Assembly (NCBI GenBank): GCA_017540945.1
Contig: JAFYAB010000139.1
Location: 1-44,891 of the forward strand
DNA: 44,891 bases
Direction of reading: 5' to 3'
Source of the DNA: Oscillospiraceae bacterium
GTDB taxonomy: Bacteria > Bacillota_A > Clostridia > Oscillospirales > Oscillospiraceae
Part shown: piece after piece, positions 19,901 to 27,090 of the stretch
Layout: each line of letters opens with the position of its first letter
Position numbering within the stretch: position 1 is the stretch's first letter
Notes under the pieces: generated by a model
Databases searched by the model: none
Told to the model about the DNA's origin: nothing
What the model saw: only the letters and a program-made list of their open reading frames with translations
Program-made: the position numbers and the translations under genes

Positions 19901-20102
19901 CACGGACGGTGTTCCGGAGGCGACGAACGCAAACGATCAGCTGTTTGGCTCTGAACGGCTCCTGGAGGCGGTACGAAGCGTCTCTCGCGTTCAGCCGAAG
20001 AATTTGCTGGATCAAGTCAAAGCCCAGGTGGACAGTTTTGCAGGCGCCGCCCTTCAATTTGACGACATCACGATGCTGGCGCTGCAATACCGCGGCTGTT
20101 GA
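16971..20102 (+). CDS. Extracellular beta-propeller sensor with cytoplasmic SpoIIE/PP2C phosphatase (second paralogue)
   Basis: The protein has 1,043 residues. ATG 16971 overlaps the TGA of the first paralogue (ATGA) and follows GGAGGAGGGG, so I prefer it to the in-frame TTG at 16941; the overlap implies coupled translation. The layout is the same as its neighbour: signal peptide ending near ALAAE, Reg_prop blades (MAQTPDGFLYIGSYGGLTRFDG, LDLEGNLWISSSRRGVMKL), a Y_Y_Y-like domain (YRLEGYEEEW...FTNLPGGDYVFRF), one membrane helix at about 753-775, a linker and a PP2C domain. The metal motifs are intact (GGDFYD at 832, ADVSGKG, WADGGHEKP, YTDGVPEA, FDDITML). The two proteins clearly arose by tandem duplication. 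Cytoplasmic halves are more alike than the propellers, which fits two different ligands feeding one STAS target. A terminator follows 43 bases later. Confidence 0.9.
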   Translation: MNRTRILFRLSALLLALLCLIFTELPALAAEDSDSFEAEYACTVYDYFSGFPYTEANVMAQTPDGFLYIGSYGGLTRFDGQRFEVVPGISSAVCLYVDRQGRLWVGTNEMGAVCLDRGALKVFGQEKGLPSNSIRGFCEDDDGALYIATVSGLVTLEPSGNVLPVLDKRLRTVSIMMLSGDGAGTVYGVTVDGNAFSLRGRSVANWWSAEEIGADVGCVYADPLRTGVFWCGTEGSEVLRCAAEQPVSDWERFSIPGVTGVNCLLSENDRLWVCCGDGIGWLDASGSFQRLKHTPIKSAVEHILLDLEGNLWISSSRRGVMKLTKNRFTDVNLLAGLDDTTVNAIWVEDNTVWLGTDTGLTALDPEGKRLEQQLPGELSGVLIRSVVGDGNGSLWICTDSERGLVHYRPGTGQLDFIREQDGLASNHVREALPLEDGTLLVAASAGISMLRDRVISRSWGQEDGLCDSEILSLCQAPDGAILLGSNGSGLYVLEEDVVRPFTGPNELQGGVILRLMPDLPRRCVWVMTGSGELAVLRAGMISKLNDFLPNESRSCSPFYDFQLYGNQLWLLGSTGLCMVNAEQLLAGESQTGRFYDRSNGLPHVTAPHSKSFVTADGIAWLSGSDGVTRMSFADTGSADRTPMLTIPWVTIDEERRWLSAGQSLELSSDSKRLQIHAAAITFALEDPELIYRLEGYEEEWTHATAGTLSDIVFTNLPGGDYVFRFGSPGGKNGELRAEYALQIHKELTFYEQPIVWILGGLVLLLLVAGLMWLILHRQRKALTRKHEEARINNELSMAAKIQMDMLPDDSTTVSERKEFEIEAMMHPAKEVGGDFYDFFLVDDDHLAMAVADVSGKGVPAALFMIISMALLKSETKVRLSPARVLEAVNAKLSENNPNNMFVTVWLGVLELSTGLLTWADGGHEKPLLYHDGKWDYLEKHNGVAVALMEPELLALEDDPPFVDQEIHLKPGDIIFQYTDGVPEATNANDQLFGSERLLEAVRSVSRVQPKNLLDQVKAQVDSFAGAALQFDDITMLALQYRGC

Positions 20103-20144
20103 CCGGTCAAGATGCTCCACGCTCGCACCTCCCATTGAAACCCA

Positions 20145-20193
20145 AAGCGCGGCTGCGATCCGGACCTCCGAACCACAGCCGCGCTTGGTTTTT
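20145..20193 (+). terminator. Intrinsic terminator closing the VirB4/STAS/PP2C operon
   Basis: The arms AAGCGCGGCTG (20145-20155) and CAGCCGCGCTT (20176-20186) are perfectly complementary over 11 bp around a 20-base loop, followed by GG and a TTTTT run. It lies 43 bases after the stop of the second phosphatase gene. Confidence 0.85.
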
Positions 20194-20341
20194 CTCACTG
20201 CCAATCTTTTGCCAAGACAGTGAAGTGGTCCATGAACCCAGCTCCGCAAAACACAAAGCCTATCACCGCGAAATGCTATGGAACCGGAAGAACGGCTCCG
20301 ATTTCGTTCCGTGCACCAAGCTTGGCGTTCATGAATCATAG

Positions 20342-20392
20342 CAAAACGCAACAACTCAGAATATTGCGTTTTGAACGATGTTGTGCTATACT
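20342..20392 (+). promoter_or_regulatory. Promoter with perfect inverted repeat overlapping the -35 box
   Basis: A sigma-A-type promoter TTGCGT (20364-20369), 17-base spacer, TATACT (20387-20392) is visible. A perfect 10-bp inverted repeat, CAAAACGCAA (20342-20351) and TTGCGTTTTG (20364-20373), covers the -35 box. This is the usual place for an operator, though the repeat could also be a simple hairpin. It points toward the truncated HAD gene, so it may be the surviving control region of a gene whose 5' part was lost. Confidence 0.55.
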
Positions 20393-20506
20393 TCACGGAT
20401 ATCTGTCTGATTCTATCTGCGATATATGAGAATGGCGATGCCTGAAGCAGCGACCACGCAGTCAGCACAGGCATTTATCCGGAATCGTTACCGGAAGAGA
20501 ATATAA

Positions 20507-21202
20507 TTGTATCTTAGAATCAGCACACGGCAGGCCGCAGCCGCTGCGATTGCTTACGCCGGCATGACCCCCGCCGAGCTGGAGGCATACGTAAAGAAAT
20601 TTATGGATTCCGATGCGGAAGGCTTTGTCGGCATGAAGCGCGGCGAGGCTTTCTACAAGCCGATGACAGAGATCCTGGCGCTTCTGAGAGCGAACGACTT
20701 CACAATCTACATCGTGACCGCGACGGAACGCAACATCGTCCGTGCGGTGGTCCGTGATACGCTTGACATCGGCCCCGCGTATGTCATCGGGACGGAGTAT
20801 GGCTATACGGCTACCGGACAGGAAGAGGTCGAGGACGGCGATTACACCTTCCAGCTGACGGATCAAGTGGTGTTTGACGGGAGCTATTATGGCGAGAACG
20901 CCAAAATGTGCAAGGTGGACGCCATCGTGCGGGAGATCGGCCAGAAGCCGGTGCTTGCCTTCGGAAACAGCTCCGGCGATACCGCCATGTGCGCCTATGT
21001 GCTTGCAGATAATCCTTATCCCGCGCTCTCTTATAGGGTGATCGCAGACGATGAGACGCGGGAGTGGGGCGATGCCGAAGGCGCGAGCGCAAAAATCGAC
21101 AGCTATACAAAGCTCGGTATTGGGATTATATCCATGCGGGATGACTTCGCGACGATCTATGGGGAAAGCGTCCAAAAGGATACGAGCGTGACTGGCAACT
21201 GA
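20507..21202 (+). pseudogene. N-terminally truncated HAD-superfamily phosphatase
   Basis: Some 231 residues of a HAD hydrolase of the exported acid-phosphatase-like type are readable. Motif II is IYIVTATERNIV, and the motif III/IV region runs KMCKVDAIVREIG then AFGNSSGDTAM. The end, ISMRDDFATIYGE, is typical of this group. The N-terminal DxDGT nucleophile motif and the signal or lipoprotein region, roughly the first 100-150 residues, are missing. An in-frame TAA (20504-20506) lies just before the first homologous residue. A short frame from ATG 20426 (26 codons) precedes that stop in the same phase and shows no HAD motif. Without the nucleophile aspartate the product cannot work as a phosphatase, so this is a remnant, probably left by a deletion that joined an unrelated upstream region to the gene body. 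Confidence 0.75.
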
Positions 21203-21257
21203 ATGAGCAGCCGCTTGAGCGGGAACTTCTCCAAAACGAGAAAACAAGCTGCTGATT

Positions 21258-21422
21258 TATACTGAACTCCATTAAAATGCTTTAAAAAGCATTTTATAGC
21301 GCCGTAGGCGCGTTGGAGTTCGCATGAGACGTATTTTGTGCCAGAGGCACAAAATGGCAGCGTGCACAGCACGGTGCCGCTCCGATTAAAATTAAATATT
21401 TTTATCGGAGCTCAGTATTAAG
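21258..21422. repeat. Hairpin-rich element with imperfect terminal inverted repeats
   Basis: This short non-coding element has ends that are imperfect inverted copies: the left end reads TACTGAACTCC-AT-AAAA, and the right end, on the other strand, reads TACTGAGCTCC-GAT-AAAAA. Between them lie consecutive perfect hairpins: AAAATGCTT/AAGCATTTT (21274-21282/21287-21295), GCGCC/GGCGC (21299-21311) and ATTTTGTGCC/GGCACAAAAT (21333-21342/21346-21355). A longer pairing, GCTCCGAT/ATCGGAGC, closes near the right end. No open frame is visible. The size and ends suggest a MITE-like or structured intergenic repeat. No second copy was seen in the window. Confidence 0.55.
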
Positions 21423-21447
21423 GGTGCTTATGTGATCCCGGATATGC

Positions 21448-21481
21448 AAAAAACCCCAGGAATTTCCTGGGGTTTTCTTTT
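21448..21481 (-). terminator. Bidirectional intrinsic terminator
   Basis: The arms AAAACCCCAGG (21450-21460) and CCTGGGGTTTT (21466-21476) form a perfect 11-bp stem. Both sides end in T-runs on the outgoing strand (six T on the minus strand; TTTTCTTTT on the plus strand). It lies about 100 bases beyond the stop of the minus-strand 720-residue gene and probably terminates it. Confidence 0.85.
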
Positions 21482-21576
21482 GGCCTCTGGTTTGCGCTGC
21501 CCTTCCGAAGAAGACGTGCTGCACAGATGCCGCTGTTTCATATTTGCGTTCTTGATGCGTTTTGCCGAGCTGCGGA

Positions 21577-23739
21577 TCACACGTGGGGATTTGAGCCGGG
21601 CCGGGGGTTCGTATGCTTTGCGTTTTCTTTTTTGGCCTCGATCCGAACCCCACTCTGGGAATGCTGCCGGTCGTTTTCGTCCGCCATGAGCTCTGTAAGC
21701 TGATTCAGATGTTTGCTGAGCTTCAGGCTGCCGTTTGTCAGCTTTATCTGCTGATAGAACGCCTCGTCGTTGAGCGCGTCCACATGCTCATCCTTAACAA
21801 GCTTGCCGCTGAACTCGCGGACCTTCTGCTCGTATACCGGATCGCTCAGCAGGCGGACGAACTCGGGCTGCGGCGTATAAAGCATCCGCACGCCGCCCAA
21901 GGCATCGCTGAGAGAGTCCTCATACATGGAACCCTTCGGGGGAGCTTTACGCTGCCCCTTGGGCAGGGGAAAGCCCGGCCTGTCTGGGTCTGGGGGCGCC
22001 TTCTGCATCTTTGCGGTGGAATTGGTCACAAACTTCACATATTCGGATTCCGGTGCTTCAGCGACGAGGTCTGCATGCAGCTTGAGCTGCTGCATGCAGA
22101 GCTTGAAATTCACGATCTGTTCGGCATAGTCCTTTTTCTCCGTCTCGGTCAGGCTGCGCTTTTCCTGCTTGGCCGTCAGAATCTGGTACTCCGCGGTTTT
22201 GGCCGCCTGCTCCAGCTTTTGAATCTTGACCAGGCCCTGCACGCACTCCAGCTTGTCCTGCTCCATGCCGTTCTGGACGGCCTGCTTTGCCAGCTCCGGA
22301 TCCTGCCGCATCAGGTTCAGCAGCTCCTCGCCCATCATGATGGCGCCGCGGCCCTGCACGTTGAGACGGTCGGAGCTCTGATCGCAGGATTCTCTCGCAA
22401 TCTCGTTGATGCCGTTGGCAAGCAGCTCGGCCAGAGGCTTCAAATTGCCGTTCTTGTAGGCTTCGAAGGCGTCGGCGGCGTCCAGTCGGGCGGGATTGAG
22501 ATAGTCCTTGATCAGGTATCCCTCTTTGTCGCGGGGCGGGATGATAAAGAGGTCGGTGGTGCCCATGGAGCGGAAGTTGAGGTGGGCGATCATTTCGGCG
22601 TCCTTTTCGGGGTAACCCATATCCTTCATCGACTGCTCCAGATAGGGGTCAAACTGCTTGGAATCCACCGCATGCCCTTGCTTCACGTGCTTGATCTGGA
22701 AGCAGGAGGCCAGAGCGACTGCGGCGAACTGCGCGTTTGTCAGGGGCTTGCCCTTGATGACGATGGAATTCTGGTCAAACGCCCGGAACTGATACTGCTT
22801 GCCTCCGGCCTGCTTGTCGGGGTGGAGGTTCTGCGTTTCTTTTTCGGGCAGGCCCTTGGAACGGACCTGATCGATGGTACGCTGCTCAATTTGCTCGTCC
22901 TGGTCGCGGAGTTTGTTTTTGACCTCCGCTTCGTCCGCGGTGAGGATGGTCAGATTGCGAAACTGCTCCTCGGTATAGAAGGCGTAGTTGCCCCCCAGCG
23001 GGTGCCCCTCCGGATTTTTGAGCATATCCTCACGCTTCACCGGGACCGGCTGGAAGGTGTCAACAAAGTTCTTTTTGCCGAGGTCGGCTGCGTCCATGTC
23101 GAGCTTCACACGTTTGATTTGCTCATTCAGCGCTGCCGCATCCTTCTCCTCTTGAAATTGCCGGACCTCCTGCTCTGCAATTTCGGTGCGCTGCTGCTCA
23201 ATTTGCTGCAGCATGGATGTGGCGTTGGCGCGCTGGCGCCGGTAGTTGTCATGGGCAAGCTTTTCTCTCCGGAAGGGAAAGAAAAGCAGCTTGTTGAGGA
23301 ACTTGCGCCAGCCGGTCAGCGGCTTGGGCGGATGTGGGGGCTCCGGGATCTGCTCGGGCTCAATCGGATCGGAAAAGGCGAAATTGGCGTCCCCTTTTAC
23401 AAGCTTGATCTGCAGCTGGACAGGCTTGGTCTTGCCGACGGGATAGGCAAACACGTTGCCCTTTTGCACCTGCTCCATGAATTCCCTGGTGCCTGGCCTG
23501 ATGCCAGAAGCGTTGAGGTCTTGCGGGAGATCGCCGCCGTCTTTGTCGGGAGCCATAACGAAGATGCGGGGATAGTCGTCGCTGCTGGGCACGCTGCCGT
23601 CGTCTTCCATGCGAATGCCCAGGGTATCATAGAGGAACTGGCTCAGCTTGTGCTGCAGGCGGTCCACATTATGCTCTGACAGCGCAGCTTCATTGAATTC
23701 CTCCAGCGTTTGATAACGGGGATTGACGGGTTTTGGCAT
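21577..23739 (-). CDS. Large hydrophilic protein of unknown function
   Basis: The protein has 720 residues from the internal start MPKPVNPRYQ (ATG at 23739 on the minus strand), preceded by GGAAGGAAGG with ideal spacing; an upstream in-frame start at 23778 lacks this. I do not recognise a family. The N-terminal 150 residues are acidic and mixed. A Pro-rich stretch with a short basic/aromatic patch (WRKFLNKLLFFPFRREK) comes at about 160-185, followed by a Gln/Glu-rich coiled coil (about 195-240, QQIEQQRTEIAEQEVRQFQEEKD). A long helical region to the end includes another charged coiled-coil segment near 560. There is no signal peptide and no membrane helix, so it is probably cytoplasmic. It stands alone between a promoter at about 23,970 and the terminator at 21,450. 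The opposite strand also has a long open frame, but its Leu/His/Gly-rich translation looks like a shadow. Confidence 0.75.
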   Translation of the reverse strand: MPKPVNPRYQTLEEFNEAALSEHNVDRLQHKLSQFLYDTLGIRMEDDGSVPSSDDYPRIFVMAPDKDGGDLPQDLNASGIRPGTREFMEQVQKGNVFAYPVGKTKPVQLQIKLVKGDANFAFSDPIEPEQIPEPPHPPKPLTGWRKFLNKLLFFPFRREKLAHDNYRRQRANATSMLQQIEQQRTEIAEQEVRQFQEEKDAAALNEQIKRVKLDMDAADLGKKNFVDTFQPVPVKREDMLKNPEGHPLGGNYAFYTEEQFRNLTILTADEAEVKNKLRDQDEQIEQRTIDQVRSKGLPEKETQNLHPDKQAGGKQYQFRAFDQNSIVIKGKPLTNAQFAAVALASCFQIKHVKQGHAVDSKQFDPYLEQSMKDMGYPEKDAEMIAHLNFRSMGTTDLFIIPPRDKEGYLIKDYLNPARLDAADAFEAYKNGNLKPLAELLANGINEIARESCDQSSDRLNVQGRGAIMMGEELLNLMRQDPELAKQAVQNGMEQDKLECVQGLVKIQKLEQAAKTAEYQILTAKQEKRSLTETEKKDYAEQIVNFKLCMQQLKLHADLVAEAPESEYVKFVTNSTAKMQKAPPDPDRPGFPLPKGQRKAPPKGSMYEDSLSDALGGVRMLYTPQPEFVRLLSDPVYEQKVREFSGKLVKDEHVDALNDEAFYQQIKLTNGSLKLSKHLNQLTELMADENDRQHSQSGVRIEAKKENAKHTNPRPGSNPHV

Positions 23740-23961
23740 ACACATTCCTTCCTTCCTGCTGACAATCAATACGATCATCCAGACGCTTCAAAATAATTAC
23801 GGGTGCCGGGAGAGGGGTTCAGCGCTTTTTGCCAGGCCTGTAGGCCGGCGCTTTTTGTTGGTATTCCAGCTGCTTTTGACCTGCGATTTTAAAATTTCCG
23901 AATTGAAACTCGATGTGACAACGCCGCTTCACTTCATTTGACGCTGTGATTGGTAAGATTG

Positions 23962-23991
23962 ATTATAACATAAATCTTCGATATTCTTCAA
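23962..23991 (-). promoter_or_regulatory. Likely sigma-A promoter of the 720-residue gene
   Basis: On the minus strand, TTGAAG (23986-23991) is followed after 18 bases by a perfect TATAAT (23962-23967). Transcription would start near 23,955 and leave a leader of about 215 bases before the ATG at 23739. Confidence 0.6.
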
Positions 23992-24119
23992 GAGATCCTT
24001 ATGCCGATTATATGCCGATTGTGCCGCTTCGTGTGCGTAAAAGCACCGGCTCCTGCGAAAAAAAGAACGGGTTTCTGCCAGATGCGGAGATCCCGTTCAC
24101 AGATTCCTGAAAGGCGCTC

Positions 24120-24598
24120 ATACCTAGTGCTGCAAGGGGGGGCGAGCTCCATTTGCCGGTGTTTGCCCCTGCAAAGCTGGTCTCCGCGCTGTCCTTGGCA
24201 GTGTCTCCATGTTCTCCGACGGGCGTCGTGGTCAAATATGTGGCCATATCAAAACGCTCCCGCGAGCCCGGCAAAAACGCCGTCCCGCGGGAGCGTCTGT
24301 ATCGTAACTCTGATTGCCAAATAAGTCTTCTTTCCAGCCAGGCGCCGCAGCTTTCCATCTGTCATTGCTCTGCACGCCTCCGCGTTGCTCCGGTGTCTGA
24401 GCGGAGCGAAGCGGAGTCGAAGAATCCGTTCCCTCTCCCCGTCAAAAATTGCGCCGCATTAGACAACGAGTCCCGGAATTCCCGCAGGGGGTAGTTCGGC
24501 TCCTTTGCGAAAAGGGTTCAGGATTGCAATTCCTTTTCCCAATCCCGCTCCGCGTATTCCCGGTAGCCGTGCTTGGCGTAGAAGGCGCAGGATTCGAA
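24120..24598. repeat. Dispersed repeat, copy 1, with fossil 3' end of an acetyltransferase gene
   Basis: This block matches 43968-44413 in the same orientation with many long identical runs, for example 24468-24496 against 44283-44311. Both copies contain a GC-rich inverted repeat (24254-24264/24286-24296 here) and a degenerate form of the motif CTGAGCGGAGCGAAGAATCC. The right end, 24525-24598 on the minus strand, still encodes the last residues of the acetyltransferase found intact at copy 2 (FYAKHGYREYAER). Here the stop codon has become CAA and the gene body is absent. Homology ends abruptly at about 24,598. The repeat fills the gene-free stretch 23,740-24,843, in which I see no intact gene. 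Confidence 0.85.
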
Positions 24599-24766
24599 AT
24601 CAAGAGTGAACCTGCGGTCACGTGTTATCCCGTAAAGGTCTAAAATAAGGTCTAAAAAATCGAGCTCATACAGTTTCGTTGCATAACCATGCGGCAGTCT
24701 TGTTTCAATATTTCTTTCCGCAGTTTGTGAATCGCTTATTTTTTTGCAAGTTCATTTTTCGTTCTT

Positions 24767-24812
24767 CCCATCAGCCTGCTCCCGGAGCTTGCTCTGATGG
24801 GATTTGTTTTTG
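24767..24812 (+). terminator. Possible orphan terminator
   Basis: CCCATCAG (24767-24774) pairs with CTGATGGG (24794-24801) around an inner CTCCCGGAG hairpin and is followed by ATTTGTTTTTG. The T-rich side faces right, so it would stop plus-strand transcripts, yet no intact plus-strand gene precedes it. It may belong to a lost gene. Confidence 0.35.
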
Positions 24813-24843
24813 AATTGTCTGCTATATCGATTTAATCATTCAA

Positions 24844-25692
24844 TTAACAGTTCCCGGTGTATACGTATGGCAGATTCTCCCGGGCGATTTCAGCCAAACG
24901 GTAGACTGTCCGGACTGCCGTCGCGTCCCGGTCCTGCATGTGGAAGCGCGGGAAGAAGCGGGAAATGTGGAGCGGCACGGCCTCCCCACCCGGATTATTC
25001 AGACTGCTGACCCAACAGGAGAGCGCCAGCATCTCTTCTTCACAGTCATTTTCGTCCGGGACGATCAGCGTCGTCAGCTCCACGTGGCATGATTTGACCG
25101 CCGACTCGATGAACGCCAGAACCTGCTGTCTGTCACCGCCAAGGACCTCTTTGTAATAACGGTCGGTAAAGCCCTTCAGGTCGATGTTCATCGCATCGAT
25201 GTATGGGCGCAACTCCTCCAGAACAGTCAGCTCCGCCGTTCCGTTCGTGACCATCACGTTTCTCAGGCCCTCCGTTTTTGCGAGCCTCGCGGTGTCCCGC
25301 ACGAATTCGTATCCGATCAGCGGTTCGTTGTAGGTGAATGCGAGACCGATGTTTCCTCGTTGCCGCGTTTGCAGCGCCAGCTCTACAAGTGCCTCCGGCG
25401 TAACGGTCTCCGCGGTTTTCGCAGAGCGTCTGGCCTGCTCGGACCAGGAGATCTCGTAGTTCTGGCAGAACGGGCAGCGCAGATTGCAGCCGAAGCTGCC
25501 GACGGACAAAACCCTGCTGCCAGGGTAAAATCTTGCCAGCGGCTTTTTCTCGATGGGATCCAGTGCGAGCGAGGTGATCCGTCCGTAGTTGAACGCCTCG
25601 ACGCTGCCATTTTTCGCCGTGCGGCCGCCGCAGAAACCGAGCTGCCCCTCCGCGATCTCACAGTGCCGGAAACAAACGCCACAGCTTGCCAT
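24844..25692 (-). CDS. amrS: AmmeMemoRadiSam system radical SAM enzyme AmrS
   Basis: The protein has 282 residues. The radical SAM cluster motif CNLRCPFC (C-x3-C-x2-C) sits at about residue 70. An N-terminal Cys-rich segment (MASCGVCFRHC...GFCGGR) precedes it; this is typical of AmrS and the related pyruvate-formate-lyase-activating enzymes. TYNEPLIG and the later NIDLKGFTDRYYKEV follow in family order. AmrS uses a 4Fe-4S cluster and S-adenosylmethionine to start a radical reaction; the reaction of the AmmeMemoRadiSam trio is not settled. ATG 25692 follows GGGAGGG and lies 12 bases after the stop of the AmrB-AmrA fusion gene, its constant genomic partner, which confirms the assignment. It is the last gene of the minus-strand run. 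Confidence 0.93.
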   Translation of the reverse strand: MASCGVCFRHCEIAEGQLGFCGGRTAKNGSVEAFNYGRITSLALDPIEKKPLARFYPGSRVLSVGSFGCNLRCPFCQNYEISWSEQARRSAKTAETVTPEALVELALQTRQRGNIGLAFTYNEPLIGYEFVRDTARLAKTEGLRNVMVTNGTAELTVLEELRPYIDAMNIDLKGFTDRYYKEVLGGDRQQVLAFIESAVKSCHVELTTLIVPDENDCEEEMLALSCWVSSLNNPGGEAVPLHISRFFPRFHMQDRDATAVRTVYRLAEIARENLPYVYTGNC

Positions 25693-25704
25693 AGAATCCC
25701 TCCC

Positions 25705-27090
25705 TCAGTAGTGTCGCACAACCTCGAAGCGTTCCAGCCGGTACGGCTCGTGTTCGCCGATACCGCCCTTCTGCCGTGCGATCCGAATTTGGTCCTCGAC
25801 GGTATCCACGCCGTCCAGATTCGGCAGCAGCAAGCCCCGCTTCAGGCCGTGGCTGACGACGACGCCGTAGCGCTTTACGTCAAGGGCGTCCGCGGAGTCG
25901 ATCGGCTCCAGCACGCCCAACACGTCGACGCTGATTTCCAGCTTGCTCAGTTCCTCCGGGCCGACCGGCAGGAAGCGCGGGTCTCTTGAGCAGGCGCTGA
26001 CGGCGTTTTGCAGGATCTCCGCGGCGACGCAGTCCGTCGTTGCCGCGATCGTGCCGATGCAGCCGCGAAGCTGACCATGCTCATGCAGGGAGACAAAGGC
26101 TCCGGCCCGCCGGGAAATCAATTCCTCCGGCAGCCCCTCCGGGATCTTGAGCCGCTCTCGCCTAAGGACCCACGCCTCCACGGCAGCTCTGGCGAGCTTC
26201 ACATAGGCATCGCTTTTCTCTGCCTTTTCCCGGCATATGCGCTCGGTTTTTTCGTGATATCCGTTCAGAAAATGCCGATCTTTGTCTTTTCCGTCCGGAT
26301 AGAACGTGCAAATGCCATAGCCCACGCCAGTCACATCCTGATGCGACAGTTCCACAGCCTTCATGCGCAGCCCGTCGAACGCACCGGCCATCATCACGAA
26401 GGACCGATGCCCGCATTCTGCGGCTTTTTCGCAGAACAGCTCGTCAAACTCGAACAGCTCGCCGAAGTTTGCGCTTCTGCAGACGTCCATGATCCGCTGA
26501 TCGTATTCCGGTCCTTCCTTCGCAAAGCCATAGGGGCCGTAGCTCTGGAGCTTGTGAGAAAGGTCGCCGCTGGCAATCCAGACGGCGCGTCTGCTGGTGT
26601 CCTCCACCGCGCGGGCAATGAGCTGTCCCAGGCGGTAGTGCTCAGTCAGCGGAAGCCCGGACAAGCCGATCCGCACGAGATTCCCCCCGGGATACCGCTT
26701 CCGAAGGAAGTACAGCGGGACCATCGTCCCGTGATCGAGCTCGCTGTCCCGCTCCCCAAGCGTTCCTGCGGGGAGCTTTTCTTCCTCCGACAGTTCACAG
26801 ATGCGCCCAACAAGCTCTGTGTCGTAGCGTTCCGAAAACTTTACCCCGGGTGCATGGAAGCGGCGGAAGGAACCCGTCGCGCCGTTGCCGGGAGAAATGT
26901 GAAAATAGTCTGTATACATCACGGCATGCGGACTGGAAATAATAATTGTATCCGGACGAAGCGCGGCCACCTCTTCGGCGACCCGTTCATACGCGCGCGT
27001 CGTCTCGACGATCTGCGCCTCGCTGCCCCGACCGACCTCCGGGACGATCATGGGCGGGTGCGGCACCATAAAGCCAGCCAAGATTGACAT
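25705..27090 (-). CDS. AmrB-AmrA fusion (Memo-like domain plus AMMECR1 domain)
   Basis: The protein has 461 residues. The N-terminal half (about 1-270) is a Memo-type domain related to class III extradiol dioxygenases, with SPHAVMY, ELDHGTMVPLYFL and the HPPM start region that hold the expected metal or active-site histidines, and ASGDLSHKL. The C-terminal part (about 285-461) is an AMMECR1 domain with the signature GAFVSLHEHGQLRGCIGT. In many bacteria these are separate genes (amrB and amrA); here they form one chain, a known arrangement. The start ATG follows AGGAGGGG and overlaps the end of the frameshifted gene upstream. With amrS 12 bases downstream this completes the AmmeMemoRadiSam module. 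Its biochemical role is still unresolved. Confidence 0.93.
   Translation of the reverse strand: MSILAGFMVPHPPMIVPEVGRGSEAQIVETTRAYERVAEEVAALRPDTIIISSPHAVMYTDYFHISPGNGATGSFRRFHAPGVKFSERYDTELVGRICELSEEEKLPAGTLGERDSELDHGTMVPLYFLRKRYPGGNLVRIGLSGLPLTEHYRLGQLIARAVEDTSRRAVWIASGDLSHKLQSYGPYGFAKEGPEYDQRIMDVCRSANFGELFEFDELFCEKAAECGHRSFVMMAGAFDGLRMKAVELSHQDVTGVGYGICTFYPDGKDKDRHFLNGYHEKTERICREKAEKSDAYVKLARAAVEAWVLRRERLKIPEGLPEELISRRAGAFVSLHEHGQLRGCIGTIAATTDCVAAEILQNAVSACSRDPRFLPVGPEELSKLEISVDVLGVLEPIDSADALDVKRYGVVVSHGLKRGLLLPNLDGVDTVEDQIRIARQKGGIGEHEPYRLERFEVVRHY

Noticed and set aside
21613..23679. 688-codon plus-strand frame opposite the 720-residue gene
   Set aside because: The minus strand has the promoter, ribosome site, terminator and normal composition; the plus-strand translation is Leu/His/Gly-rich with no start signal.
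26008..27087. 359-codon plus-strand frame opposite the AmrB-AmrA gene
   Set aside because: The minus strand carries unmistakable Memo and AMMECR1 motifs.
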